Source: Nemertoderma westbladi (taxonomy: Eukaryota; Xenacoelomorpha; Nemertodermatida; Nemertodermatidae). Taken from it: DNA of 64,000 nucleotides. The notes under the pieces are model-generated. The model was not told the DNA's origin and made no database searches. It saw only the letters and a program-made list of their open reading frames with translations. The position numbers were made by a program, and so were the translations under genes. The stretch covers positions 1 to 64,000 of the forward strand of contig JAUCBJ010006456.1 in NCBI GenBank assembly GCA_032718475.1. The letters are read 5' to 3'. Positions within the stretch are counted from its first letter, which is position 1. Every line of letters starts with the position of its first letter. Shown piece by piece: positions 22,792 through 33,590 of this stretch.

Positions 22792-23370
22792 TGTGACGGG
22801 ATCTACGGAGGATCCCGGTTTATCCGGTTTTGGTTCTTTAATTACGCGTCCCCGCCGTGTGAATGAAAGGCGTTTAAATGTCAGATTAAGAGTTCTAATA
22901 TTGTTGACGATGGTAGCTGGTAATATATAATAGGATGAGCACAAACACAGTTATTATGAATGAGATATAAATGAACTGAATGATGGCGGCAGTGGACGGT
23001 ATTAGAAGTCACCGCTGTGCCCTAACTGAACCGACTGACTGAATGAGATAACTGAACTAAATGTCATGGTAGCTGGTAATATATTGCACGGTTGGCTGTA
23101 TTACACTACCCAGCCGATGCCTTCCCCCCATTGGCTAATAACTCACTTGTCACCCTTCTACTTCCCCTGGGTGTGCTTCCCCCCCGCTGCTATCTCTCTC
23201 TCTCTCCCGGAGGTATAACCTCTGACCCCCGCTGTGTGTGTTCCCTTGGGGCCTATTGTCCCCGCTTATTGGGGTGATACAAGGTTGATTGGTAATCAAC
23301 CTTGTAGTTCCAATATTGCTTAAAACCCAACTCTCTGTGGGCCTGGCTAGCGGAATTGAATACGCTAACA
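22792..23370 (-). repeat. 3' LTR of E3
   Basis: 579 bp. Contains the family hairpin at 23279-23305 (ACAAGGTTGATT / AATCAACCTTGT) near its 5' end in the element's orientation, a CT-microsatellite block and a CCCCC run. Confidence 0.9.
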
Positions 23371-23408
23371 CTCCCCCCCATGCTATCTTCCCGGTAAGAA
23401 GATAGCAT
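23371..23408 (-). promoter_or_regulatory. Polypurine tract and adjoining hairpin of E3
   Basis: In the element's direction ATGCTATCTTC and GAAGATAGCAT form a perfect 11-bp stem with a 7-nt loop (23380-23390 / 23398-23408). It is followed at once by GGGGGGGAG and the LTR start. The same stem-tract-LTR order is present in E4 (49362-49399). The polypurine tract is where plus-strand DNA synthesis starts in LTR elements (established); the hairpin's role is inferred. Confidence 0.75.
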
Positions 23409-25264
23409 CCACCTCTAGTGCGCTACAATTCCGCTGGATCTCGACCTAGTATCGAGTGTGGGGTGGAACTATTTTTCGCGGAGCCGGTTTTCCAGGCCGC
23501 TCCCGATGGGTATGATAACGCTACCCATCTGACGTCTCGTGTCGAGCCAATTGTGGACTCTCACACAATTTTAAAGCTCTCCACTCTAACTCTAATCTCT
23601 CACTCTAACTCCCCACTCTTACACTCTCCCCACACCTGAATCGCACTCTAACTTCTCTCCATACTCCTCTCTACTTTCTACCACTCCCTTAGGCCCTAAT
23701 CTCTGATGCTACCCCTGTGCTATCATACTATCTACCTACTACTTACTTGCTAACTAGCTAACTCTATTAACTCTCCGACTCTAACTAGCTCTACTAAGTC
23801 TAACTAACTCCTACTAACTCTCTACTTCTACTAACTCTCTCTAACTCTTACCAACTCTTCTAACTACGTGGCGCTTAGGGTGCCCACAACCCCTCTACTA
23901 CTAACTCTAACTAAAACCCTCTAACTCTCTACTAACTCTAACTCAACTTAGTCTACTCCTTTCTACTCCCTACGTGGCGCTTGCGGTGCCCACAACCACT
24001 TTGCTTACTACTAACTTCCGTCTATGTGGCGCTTGCGGTGCCCACAACCACTCTACTATCTGGCACCCTATGTGCTCGTCTCTACTACTCTACTGCCTGG
24101 CACCCCATGTGCCCTCTCTACTACTCTACTACCTCTAACTCTCTAACTCTACTACCTCTAACTCTCTAACTCTACTACCTGGCACCCTATGTGCCCATCT
24201 CTACTATTCTAATCTATCTACATCTTACCCCCTTTACGTCTCCTCGCATGCACGTGACGCTCTGAGTGCCGGCAGAGTGGGTACGTTAATCATGTGAACT
24301 ACTACTAACTCTTACTAACTCTACTAACTCTCTACTAACTCAACTAACTCTACCAAATCTCTACTAACTCAACTCACTCTACTACTAACTTCTTGTGCCC
24401 GGCACCTCTTGTGCCCGGCACCCACCCTAATTAACATACCCTGCTCTTACATCAAACACGTCATCACGCCCGTGCCCCACTTAGTTCAATGCATCCCCTG
24501 TACCGTGGCGCTTCCTGTGCCCACAACCTCTCTACCACTACTTCCATCTATGTGGCGCTTCCGGTGCCCACAACCTCTCTACTACTAACTCTACTCTGCT
24601 AACTCTCTACTTCCTCTAATTCTACATGGCGCTTGCGGTGCCCACGACCACTCTACTACTACCTCTTCTCGGTACTACGTACCTTCTACTAACTAACTAG
24701 CCTCTCTAACTAACGGTACTACGTACCCTCTTACTGCTTCTAACTTAACTAGCTATCTACTTACTAACTACTACTTACTTTCTGACTTTCTATTTATTTT
24801 ATTATTTAATTATTTTTATTATTTTCGTTTTAATTAAATAATTATTTTTGCGTGGGAAGGGCGTCTCGCCCTCATTCCCACCCCCCTCAGTCCAAAACAT
24901 TGGACGACTAAAACTCTAAGGTGCCCCTTCTTCCAGTAGGCACTCTCCCACTGTCCTCCTATACGTCCTCTTACTCTTTGCCACACTTTCTTAGATACTA
25001 CCTCTGCTGGCCTCCCCCTTAGTATGTGCGCTGGCATTTAAGGCCTCGACGACCCCCGTTCGTCCTTCGGTATACACGACGTCTGCCCATGTAATGCCCC
25101 CTCGCACTCTGTTAGTCCCGCGAGCATATGCAACACGCCTCCTACTTTCCTGACTCCTTTATTATGTCCACCCACGGGTCACTCTGCCCCTGATCTAATC
25201 CTCTCACATCCTCTCCCTTTCCATCTTGTCTTCTTACTCGACCCCCCCCTTGTCGGTATGCCTC
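23409..25264 (-). repeat. Pol-less internal region of E3, with short repeats
   Basis: CT-rich on the plus strand. CTCTAACTACTAACT-like words are scattered throughout. A box GTGGCGCTTGCGGTGCCCAC recurs with variants at about 23868, 23972, 24025, 24497, 24551 and 24625. A second box, TGGCACCCTATGTGC, recurs near 24059, 24098, 24179 and 24400. GGTACTACGTACC is palindromic and occurs twice near 24672 and 24713. No enzyme motif is found. The short frame at 24834-25037 may be a gag or pol relic. Confidence 0.6.
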
Positions 25265-25792
25265 TCAACCGGACCGGCGTCTCTTCCGGACACTCCTCTG
25301 GACACTCCTGACACTCCACTGGACGCTCCTCCGGTTTGTCCTCCGGACATCTTGCCATCCGCTCCTCTCTATCTCCATACCGATACTTGCTGGGATATCT
25401 ATTCTCCCCCGCCACTCTCTAACTGTTACTTCCTCGGGTAGTACTTTTCTCTTCTTTCTTGCCACTGTCGTGCTTGTAGCTGCTGTTTCTCTACACTCTC
25501 CGGGTCTGTGTCCTTCTACCACACATCGATGACATAGTCCGTTTGCGTCTGTGTAGGCTATACGATCTTGTTTGGGCAACGCTTGCCAGTGCTTACAACT
25601 CCTGGTCTCATGGGTTCCGTCCCGATGTAATTGACATTCGAATCCTGGATTATAGCGTTTCCTGTATAGTCCTTCACGTATCGCGCGTAGGTTTATATCT
25701 ACCGATTTTGTGTTTTGGTTGTCTGTACTCGGCCTACTGGGTATACTGTGATTGTGTTTATTTGTGGTGTTATTTTCTTTCTGCCCTGCCAT
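25265..25792 (-). CDS. gag: Gag nucleocapsid part with CCHC zinc knuckle (E3)
   Basis: A frame of 175 residues whose middle reads C-x-LH--GTHETRSCKHWQALPKQDR, then CHRCVVEGHRPGEC, a perfect C-x2-C-x4-H-x4-C knuckle. This paired arrangement (an imperfect first C/H group, a linker ending in R, then the knuckle) is what BEL/Pao gag proteins carry. The C-terminal part is Arg-rich with a QRSVRKRR tail. It overlaps the frame 25699-26883 by 94 nt in another frame, so gag continues either by a frameshift mutation or by programmed shifting; the sequence does not decide. Confidence 0.7.
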   Translation of the reverse strand: MAGQKENNTTNKHNHSIPSRPSTDNQNTKSVDINLRAIREGLYRKRYNPGFECQLHRDGTHETRSCKHWQALPKQDRIAYTDANGLCHRCVVEGHRPGECRETAATSTTVARKKRKVLPEEVTVREWRGRIDIPASIGMEIERSGWQDVRRTNRRSVQWSVRSVQRSVRKRRRSG

Positions 25793-26883
25793 GGTGTGGC
25801 CCTACTACCAGCTAACTGTGGGCTTGTAGCCCCCTGTATGGCCGCGTGTGGTAGTGACTGTCCGCACGACCTGTTCTCGTCCAGGGGGCTTGATGTTCTC
25901 ATTGCTGTTCGAGTGTATTGTTGATATTGTGATGGGGGAATGTCACCCTGTTCCCCCCCCCCCACCGGTATGTTTGGTACTGGGGTTGATGTTAATATAT
26001 TGGGGCCCATACATCTATCTGCAATAACTCTCCCCTCCCCTGGATATATTTTATGTCCCTGTGTATTATAGTCATGCTGCCGTACCGATATAGGCCTACC
26101 CACTTCTTGCCTACCTACCGGTATGTACTCCGCGGCTTCCGGGTTTAATCCCGTCGTCCGCGCTACCCTATCACCCATTCTATCTCTCCCAGCATGGCCT
26201 ATAATAGTATGTGCAGTAAGGCCTACAGTATGTCCTGCAGTCTGCATGTGCCCTTTCGAACCGAAGTTTAATCTTCGCGAATCTCGAATATCCCCGCGAC
26301 CACCACACTCTCGATCAGCAGCTATATCCCGTCGGGAAGCTTCTCTTCGATCCCCACTCCTGTTCTCGACTTCGTATCGGTACGTCCTGTACCCCTCTCT
26401 TGGCGTGCGGTGCGTTTCTCCGGGGCGATGGCAATCTCCCGAAGTTCGACCCCACTGACTCCTTAACTCCATCTCTACTGTCGACGGCTCGTTATCCGTC
26501 CTCGCTCTCCTATCGTTCGCGACGACACTTCTTCTTCTATCTTCTCTTCTTCTCTTCACAGTGCAGTATTCCCGCTCGTGAGATCTCTCGTTGACCTCCC
26601 GGTTAAACTCCACTGTTCTTCTTCCCTCTTCTGATCGGGCTCGACGCTTCGTCCGCCCTCTCGCGACGTCAACCTGCCTCTCTCTGCTCGATTGCACACC
26701 GCTGGGGATACTCGCAATCCCCCTATTACTCTCTGTTGCCGGGTGTTGCGGTTTACCTAACTCGGCCCACGCATTATCCGTCGACGCTTGTGGGGCACTC
26801 TCTGCCCCCCCCCCCCTCTCGCCGCTAACTTCTCGTTGTGGGGCTCCTGTAGCCCCCCCCCCCCCCCCCCCCACTCGCCACAT
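25699..26883 (-). CDS. gag: Gag middle region, Arg-rich low-complexity (E3)
   Basis: A frame of 394 residues beginning in a poly-Gly run encoded by a C tract. It goes on through Arg/Glu-rich charged sequence (RTKRRARSEEGRRTVEF, VKRRREDRRRS) and a more varied C-terminal third (GPNILTSTPVPNIPVGGGEQG). No folded domain is recognised. Position between the N-terminal gag part and the zinc knuckle, and the unbroken length, argue that it is translated as part of gag. The direct link to the upstream part (27014-27310, Asn-rich, with three SQPDGGL-GH repeats) is broken by homopolymer-length shifts at 26797-26810 and 26852-26870. Confidence 0.55.
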   Translation of the reverse strand: MWRVGGGGGGATGAPQREVSGERGGGAESAPQASTDNAWAELGKPQHPATESNRGIASIPSGVQSSRERQVDVARGRTKRRARSEEGRRTVEFNREVNERSHEREYCTVKRRREDRRRSVVANDRRARTDNEPSTVEMELRSQWGRTSGDCHRPGETHRTPREGYRTYRYEVENRSGDRREASRRDIAADRECGGRGDIRDSRRLNFGSKGHMQTAGHTVGLTAHTIIGHAGRDRMGDRVARTTGLNPEAAEYIPVGRQEVGRPISVRQHDYNTQGHKIYPGEGRVIADRCMGPNILTSTPVPNIPVGGGEQGDIPPSQYQQYTRTAMRTSSPLDENRSCGQSLPHAAIQGATSPQLAGSRATPWQGRKKITPQINTITVYPVGRVQTTKTQNR

Positions 26884-27013
26884 ATCACCTCACTACATCT
26901 TACTTCACCTCTACACCTCTCAGTCGACGCACTGTCTCCACTGCGGTCGGGTCTATTCACCCCCGCCTCTCTCTCCACTGCTGCGTGGCCTATCAGGCCC
27001 CCCTCGGGTTGAC

Positions 27014-27401
27014 TCAACCCCGCGCCTCCTGCCTACTAACTACGTGGCCTACCAGGCCGCCGTCGGGTTGGCTCAACCCCGCCACTCTCTGCGCACTAAC
27101 TGCGTGGCCTGCCAGGCCCCCGTTGGGGTTATGCACGTCCGACACGTTCATATTAATAGCACCATTCCCGATATTATCTGTTAGATCAATTAAATCCCCA
27201 AAATCAATTAAAATATTAGAATTATTAGAATTTGAAATGGGATTATTATTTAAATTATTTAAATTAGAATTATTTTCTAAATTTAAATTACTATTCGAAT
27301 TATTTTGCACGTTTGAATTGAAATTATTATTTAGATTATTTGTATTTAAATTTAAATTACTACTACCAGGTAAAATATTATTTGCTGCTATAATATTATA
27401 A
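27014..27401 (-). CDS. gag: Gag Asn-rich and SQPDGGL-repeat segment (E3)
   Basis: Encodes an Asn-rich stretch (NNSNLNNLNNNPISNSNN) from an AT-rich patch unlike the rest of the element, then three copies of a G-(L/V)-SQP-(D/E)-GGL-GH motif that run on to about 26960. Such low-complexity segments are common in gag. The segment is absent from E1 and E2, whose copies break before it. Confidence 0.5.
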
Positions 27402-27641
27402 GGGATTAGGGTTATCTACTACGGTACTATTAATATTAACTACTTCTAACGTACTACTACTACCCCCTCCCGCCCGCATGGCTACACCGGTTCTGGTTCT
27501 CTCGCCCGGTGCCTGTAAGTGGGGTCTCACTCTCTGATAATCCCAACGGCGCCAGTTCTAGTCGGCGCTGATTCAGTTTGGCTTGATATTGTGTAAGCCT
27601 CTCTAGCCGGGCACGCAAATTATCCCGCACACGCTCTGCCT

Positions 27642-28397
27642 CTATCTCTCTCTCTCTCTGTACACTCGTAAACTTCGCTCGGCCAACTCTGTCTCTCTCG
27701 CAACCATCTCAAGCCGCCTCGCCGGCTCGCTCTCTACTCTCATCTCCCGCTCTCTACACTCCTCGACTACCTCTTTATACTCCCTTACCAACTCTAATAA
27801 TGCGGTTTCCTCCCTCAGTTGCCTCTCTAACTCTCTCTGCTCTAGCGCCGCCATTTTTGATTTATACGCCAGATTTATCTCCCGCACCCGTCTTTCTTTT
27901 GCGGAGGATGTAGCAGACTTATCGGTTGCGACGGACTCCCGTCGCCCCACTGTCCCACCAACTTTCCCCCGCCTCCCGGAACTTCCTCCGACCGACGAGA
28001 CCGAATCCTCGGGGCTAACCTCGGATTCGCCCTCCTGCGGTCTCCTCCAACCCACTAATTTTACTCCCTGGACATCGACTGAGTATGGCCCTATGTACAC
28101 TACACTAGGCACCATACCCCTACATTCCCATAGTTCAGACAGTTCGCTGGCAACCCCTCTCGCTCTCTCCTCGGCTAGTTCTCTCTGCCCAAAACGCATG
28201 AGATAGTTAAAATGTTCATTCGACTCACCTAGTCGTCTTTTCAACTTGACCTGGTCTATCTGGGCCCCTCCTTTCGCTTTTCTTAACTGCTGCCGGGTCG
28301 CGGCGTAGGCTCGTCGGAGCCGGCTGCTGACCCCGACGTCCTCGTCGCCGACGTCTCCTCTATCTCTCCGGGTCCGGCGTCGTACCGGCGGCTCCAC
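27642..28397 (-). CDS. gag: Gag N-terminal part of LTR family E (E3)
   Basis: 251 residues: EPPVRRRTRRDRG start, LRRAYAATRQQLRKAKGG, RLGESNEHFNYLMRFGQREL, VVYIGPYSVD, EDSVSSVG, KSATSSAKERRVREINLAYK, then an Arg/Glu coiled coil. It is collinear with the E1 and E2 proteins over most of its length. The frame is lost at 27642, after which DNLRARLERLTQYQAKL and LSESETPLTGTGREN appear in another frame. The 5' leader between 28397 and the LTR contains an ATG at about 28652 whose frame closes after 27 codons. Confidence 0.7.
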   Translation of the reverse strand: MEPPVRRRTRRDRGDVGDEDVGVSSRLRRAYAATRQQLRKAKGGAQIDQVKLKRRLGESNEHFNYLMRFGQRELAEERARGVASELSELWECRGMVPSVVYIGPYSVDVQGVKLVGWRRPQEGESEVSPEDSVSSVGGSSGRRGKVGGTVGRRESVATDKSATSSAKERRVREINLAYKSKMAALEQRELERQLREETALLELVREYKEVVEECREREMRVESEPARRLEMVARETELAERSLRVYRERER

Positions 28398-28730
28398 CGT
28401 TGCCGTTCCGGTGGGCCGTCCGTCGCCCTCGGCCTGTGGCTGGCCGGCGACATCGGCACGTCGACCGCCGTCGTACGTCGACTCGTCTCTCCCTTCTCGT
28501 TGTTAGACGGCCCCCCTTCGTCTTGGATTGCCGGATCGTCCGTAGTCGACGGATCCGGCGTCGTGGGTCAATACCGTCTCGCTGTGGCCTCGCGGATCGT
28601 TAGGTCGCCGTCCGGGGTCCGCGGCGGTGTCGTCTCTCCTGTTCGACTCATCTTTTGTCTTTAGGTCGGTGGCTGGCAGCTACAGTTTGGGCGTGTTCTA
28701 ATACTTAGGGCAGCAGCTCAGTTCTAATAC

Positions 28731-29312
28731 TGTGACGGGATCCACGGAGGATCCCGGTTTATCCGGTTTTGGTTCTTTAATTACGCGTCCCCGCCGTGTG
28801 AATGAAAAGCGTTTTAATGTCAGATTAAGAGTTCTAATATTGTTGACGATGGTAGCTGGTAATATATAATAGGATAAGCACAAACACAGTTATTATGCAT
28901 TGAGATATAAATGAACTGAATGATGGCGGCAGTGGACGGTATTAGAAGTCACCGCTCTGCCCTAACTGAACCGACTGACTGAATGAGATAACTGAACTAA
29001 ATGACATGGTAGCTGGTAATATATTGCACGGTTGGCCGTATTACACTACCCAGCCGATGCCTTCCCCCCATTGGCTAATAACTCACTTGTCACCCTTCTA
29101 CTTCCCCTGGGTGTGCTTCCCCCCCGCTGCTATCTCTCTCTCTCTCTCCCGGAGGTATAACCTCTGACCCCCGCTGTGTGTGTTCCCTTGGGGCCTATTG
29201 TCCCCGCTTATTGGGGTGATACAAGGTTGATTGGTAATCAACCTTGTAGTTCCAATATTGCTTAAAACCCAACTCTCTGTGGGCCTGGCTAGCGGAATTG
29301 AATACGCTAACA
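28731..29312 (-). repeat. 5' LTR of E3
   Basis: 582 bp, carries the same hairpin at 29221-29247. Immediately inside it no TGG-starting primer-binding site is seen, as in E2. Confidence 0.9.
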
Positions 29313-30660
29313 TGATATTTACGTTCTAGAACAAAAAACATAATGATAAAAACCATTAACATGATCAGAAATTAGGTACCAAAAATTTGGTTTTGTAATT
29401 TAAAAAACAGTAGCTACCTAAAAAACCAGCAGCTACCATAAAAAACCAATAGCTAACGTCTCACAGAAGATGACATTTATGTTCTAAAACAAAAAACCTG
29501 ATGATAAAAGCCATTAACGTGTTCAAATAAATGGTCAAGTAGTGGGTAGCCATAACATAGTAATGCCCGACGGGAGTATCAGCACTTTAATAATGGTGTG
29601 CTGCAAGGTGGGTCTTAAGGTTTTACACCGCCACCGGGAGTAACGAAACATAGTATGTTGTGCTCCCTTCATTTTCTACCTGAAGACTTTGTCGTGTGGA
29701 GGAAGGACAGCAACAAATCAAGGTTAGACAACAAAGTGAAAAATATTTCCAAGTTATAGTTGTCCATTGTACTTAGTATTGTAGTATTGCAGACACTCTT
29801 TTTACTTCATTTGTTTCAAAAACAGTACGTTAAATTTCAGATAGTAAATAAAACATGTTTATCAGTAGGATGGGTTTGTTCCAACCTACTACAAACGGTT
29901 GTTATTTAGGGTGATGGTGTAATTGAAATAAAATTTTCATCTTTAACTTTTTATTTTGTAATAGACGTCGCCTTAAATCCGATGCAATGCTGACTGTTTT
30001 CGAAGGTTACCCCGATTATGCTATAGATGGAAAGATTGCGCGCTCTCAAACCTTAACTTCAGGCGCAAGATATATCAGAGAACAAGATATACTTGACAAT
30101 TCTGTAGTACAGTTTAAATAATTGGAATATATCAAAGACTTATTGATGATTTGATCAAAACTGTTGACAACACAGAGCCAAATCGCGAGTGATTTTGACC
30201 TCATATCAAAACAATCATCTCTGATAATCTTATTCACTAGTATGGACATTGGACACGTAATTACTAACCAGGATTCATAGTTATAATGAGTCCCTATATT
30301 TAACAAATAAAAGCACAGGTTAATCAATAAGACAATACGTTTCAACGCAATTCTTGCAAAAGGTTGATTTACACTAAAACTAATTTGCATACTACTGGCA
30401 TATCAGATGATATTATAAGGTTGGGGTGGGGGGGGGGGGGGGGGGGGGGGGGGAGGGTAATAAATTCGGAACTCCATTCTCATTATTCAACGACATGCCA
30501 TGGTTTATTCAGACTTAACATGACAAAGCCACAACAGGTAGCTGGCGCAGAAATTATTTGGGTTGGAGTGGGGGAAACCAGAGCTTGTTTTAACTGAATC
30601 GGAATTGTTAACTGAACCGAATTTTACACAATTTTTTAACCTGTTTTACCCAATTTTAGA
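29313..30660. other. Non-coding, older repeat plus unique sequence
   Basis: 29320-29530 repeats phrases also found at 20290-20420 and 22150-22330 (AGCTACCATAAAAAAC, GTTCTAGAACA). No gene after that. A G tract with two interruptions sits at about 30424-30453. Confidence 0.4.
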
Positions 30661-30779
30661 TATAGTTTATTTTATTCTAAGTTGTTTTGTTACGTAATGT
30701 GTACGTACTGTTGTTTGAGCGCCTTAGAGTATTCTTATGTAAATTTTGCGCTATACGAATCGTTTTTATAATTATTATT

Positions 30780-31025
30780 ATTGAATGTGAGCATCTTTTT
30801 AGGCTCGTTAAAGCCAAGGAATGCCTTGTCACCACCAGGGTGATCTTCCACAGTAAACCCTTCCACTCTGTTTCCAAAGTTGCCTTGGTTCCCATTTATC
30901 GACCACTGAAGAATGAAAGCCAGGGTTGGGCTAGGCATTTAAAGCACTGTTCCCCTACAGTGATGCCACATCTAGGGATCGAACCAGGGCTCCCTAATTG
31001 GAAGCCATGCCCAGCCCTTAATTAT
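30780..31025 (-). mobile_element. Possible SINE-like repeat with a B box
   Basis: The minus strand holds CCCTGGTTCGATCCCTAG, a perfect tRNA-type B box, preceded by TGGCTTCCAATTAGGGAGC, which loosely fits an A box but at too short a distance. Weak support. Confidence 0.3.
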
Positions 31026-31348
31026 TATTGTTAACAAATATAAGGGTTATTTTATATACATAAGTAAAGATGATAAATATGCGCATCTAATGCAACATAC
31101 ATTATTAAAATCCGTTCAAAAACTCAAATGGTAGCGGTTTAGATATGATGATTCCTAAAACAATTAACAGCAGCAAAAATCAGAAATTAGGCCTCAACTG
31201 GTATCTCCGATTATTATACAGTTTGCAGTCCTGGTGTAAATTAATATTCTAGAAAATAGTTTTATGGTTAGCTGTTAGATGGCGGTAAGAAGTGCCCCAT
31301 AGGATTTCTCAGTAACAGATTTACTGTCAGATCCGCTTGAATAAGAAA

Positions 31349-31575
31349 GAGTCCCAGATGTACGGTGGTGATTTACGGCCACATTTACTTTTTCTGATAT
31401 AATTCAATTACTTTACCTTTTTTCTATCAGATGTTCCATCAATTACTTTACCTTTTTTCTATCAGTGTTCCATCAATTACTTTACCTTTTTTCTATCAGC
31501 TGTTCCTTCAATTACTTTACCTTTTTTCTATCAGCTGTTCCATCAATTACTTTACCTTTTTTCTATCAGCTGACT
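31349..31575 (+). repeat. Left TIR and 35-bp subterminal repeats
   Basis: TIR 31349 to about 31430, then copies of TTACTTTACCTTTTTTCTAT at about 31409, 31443, 31478, 31513 and 31547, spaced 34-36 bp. Probable binding sites for a transposon-encoded protein (inference). Confidence 0.85.
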
Positions 31576-33336
31576 TTGCTACAGTACCACTAGTACCAGT
31601 ACTGCAGTACAGCTGTATGCTACAGGCTGACTGTATTTTCACCAAGTTCAGAAGTTCTGGTGTCTGAGACCCTGAGTGTGAAGGTGTGTACACTACGGTA
31701 GGGTACATTTTAGCAGCAATACTGTAATTTACACCAAACCAATATGGCAATATGCAATAACTTTATATACACCTACCGGTAGGCCTATCCCGGTATCGGT
31801 ACAGGCGAACCTACTTTAAAATGATAGCGACTTGCTGACAGGTAGGAGTGTAGGACTGTAGATGGTCGCGGCAGACCGGTAATGTAGGCCTAATTGTAAT
31901 TGCCCATTTCTGGATTTACTGGTAGTAATTTGTAATTGCGATGGTAGTATAGCGTATGCAGCATTGGCAGGGCTAACCCAGCCCATGCTGGGAGTACTTC
32001 TAGCTGTACAGCTGTAGGTACCCTGCTAACCACATATGAAGTAAAAACATTTGCAGATTGCTTGGTTTATGCTCAAAAACGTTTGTTGTTTGCAAATAAC
32101 TTTTGCTGTCTACAGAGCGTAAATTTAATACGTTATTAAAATGTTATTCTAGCAACAATTTCAAACCTTTAATTGCTAATTTGCTATTGCAAAGTGCAAA
32201 CATTTTTCAAACGTTTTGCAATTTCATAAAATTGAATAACCCTCCAAAATAAAAATAAAACCGCCAATAATTTGAAATCTTTGTTTAGTCACTGCACTGC
32301 GCTGCACTGCTCCTTTAAACAATGGACTGCAGTACAGTCTGACAGCTGTAATGCTATACTCCTATACTGCTGTACTGTGTACTGTGTACTGTATATCCTG
32401 GCTGCCTGATATCAGTATAATATTGTCAAATCACAAATGTTGTTCGGTACCGTGTATGGGAACTGCTGCTGTGCTGTACTGCGCATGTCAGCATGTATCT
32501 GTGTATCGGTATGCCTGAACGTAGGCCTACCTACTCACTGACAGACTGACGTACGTAGGCTTATCAGCTTAATACAGTCTGACAGTTATACTCTGTACTC
32601 CCTGCCTGCCTGCTGCCCTTATACAGTTATAGCAGATAGGCAGATAGTGCATTGTGCTGGTCTGCTGTACCGGTACCGGTGCACTAATGACAATAGGCCT
32701 ACTATGACAGTATGTAAGTACTACACACTACTGCACTATGCACTACACGCGACGACTACCGGCTGACCGGTACCTGTAGAAACCTGTACACAACCAGACA
32801 ACCGTCAGACCATGCTCGTCGTACCTCGGCTCGGTTGCTCGGTCAGTCTGTCTGTCTGTCAGTCGGTTAAAAAAACGTACCCGATCAATAACGTAGCGTA
32901 GGCCTACCCATATTTTGGCTACGTTTTAACTTTTTTAACCCACAAGTCACAAGACTTTACCGCCTTGCCGGTACTGCATTTGCATTATACCGGTCAGCCG
33001 GTAGTCATGGTAGTCATACTAACTTTTAAGTGTCCGTCAGTCCGTGTCAGAAAGAACTGAAGAAAGTGTCCGTGCAGCCACTATTTGTCCTTCACACAGT
33101 CTAGCAGTCAGTTATAGTTCATATGCGTACGTACCTCTGGTATTTTCGTATTGCAAAAATAAGACTATAAGTATGAAATAGGCCTACCCTATGTTATTGA
33201 GATATTGTTTATTGTTTTGGTTAGAAAAGCCCACCACTGTAACCTGCTTCTTTTGCCAGAGGTACGCATACAGGCATATGAACGATAACCATACAGCCAT
33301 AAAATTGCTAGATAGAGGCATACATACCGTACAATG
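31576..33336. other. Non-coding left interior of the transposon
   Basis: No gene. It is unusually rich in self-complementary words (CTGCAG, GTAC, ACCGGT, TAGGCCTA) and in CTGTACTG-like strings between 32300 and 33060. This may be the promoter side of the transposase gene, about 900-2300 bp upstream of it. Confidence 0.35.
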
Positions 33337-33590
33337 CACACATCTCCAACCAGACACTATACAGCTATATAACATTGGAGGTGTCTCATGGGTTCCCCCA
33401 AGCTTGACACTAGAACAAAATCGCCTCCGCTTTGCAGGATATTGCTTTCGCCGTGAGGACCAGCCAGTGCCTAATCTTGTACTTTGGCAGCCTCATGGAG
33501 TGAATAAGCATGGTGGACAGCCCATGACTTTCTTGAGACGCATCTTAAAGGACACTGGCCTTGAAGATGCGGATGATCTAGCAAATGTCA
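33337..33590 (+). mobile_element. LINE family A 3'-end fragment
   Basis: Nearly identical to 2276-2505 (NIGGVSWVPPSLTLEQNRLRF, GYCFRREDQPVPNL, GVNKHGGQPMTFLRR). It encodes only the C-terminal tail of ORF2 and ends in a TA microsatellite (33592-33608). It is nested in the transposon's left interior. Confidence 0.7.

Larger units (their letters stand above)
22792..29312 (-). mobile_element. LTR element E3, complete, gag without pol
   Basis: Two LTRs in the same orientation (22792-23370 and 28731-29312) bracket 5.36 kb of internal sequence. They differ at about ten positions by eye. LTRs start TGTTAGCG and end GTCACA in the element's direction. TGATA flanks both outer ends (22787-22791, 29313-29317), a perfect 5-bp target duplication. 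A polypurine tract (GGGGGGGAG) adjoins the 3' LTR. The gag region is long and has a CCHC knuckle of BEL/Pao type. No protease, reverse transcriptase, RNase H or integrase motif is seen in the 1.9 kb between gag and the 3' LTR. It would need pol from another element. Confidence 0.9.

Noticed and set aside
22383-22944. Long open frames on both strands with repeated CDIIV, MRYYR and HTIIS peptides
   Set aside because: They are the three frames of a 15-bp satellite without stop codons; no start context, no domain.
26123-27184. Plus-strand frames rich in Pro, Ser and Arg across E3
   Set aside because: Shadows of the GC-rich gag on the minus strand; no motif, and the gag parts have a zinc knuckle and homologues in E1 and E2.
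28690-28731. tRNA primer-binding site after the E3 5' LTR
   Set aside because: No TGG-starting 18-mer follows the LTR in E3 or E2, so I list none.
30364-30597. Small protein with poly-Gly
   Set aside because: The frame exists only because of a G tract; no other support.
31349-31360. CACTA tips for the 10.8-kb transposon
   Set aside because: The tip visible is GAGTCCCA, not CACTA or CACTG, and no 2-3 bp target duplication was found; I keep the transposase call but not the tip.
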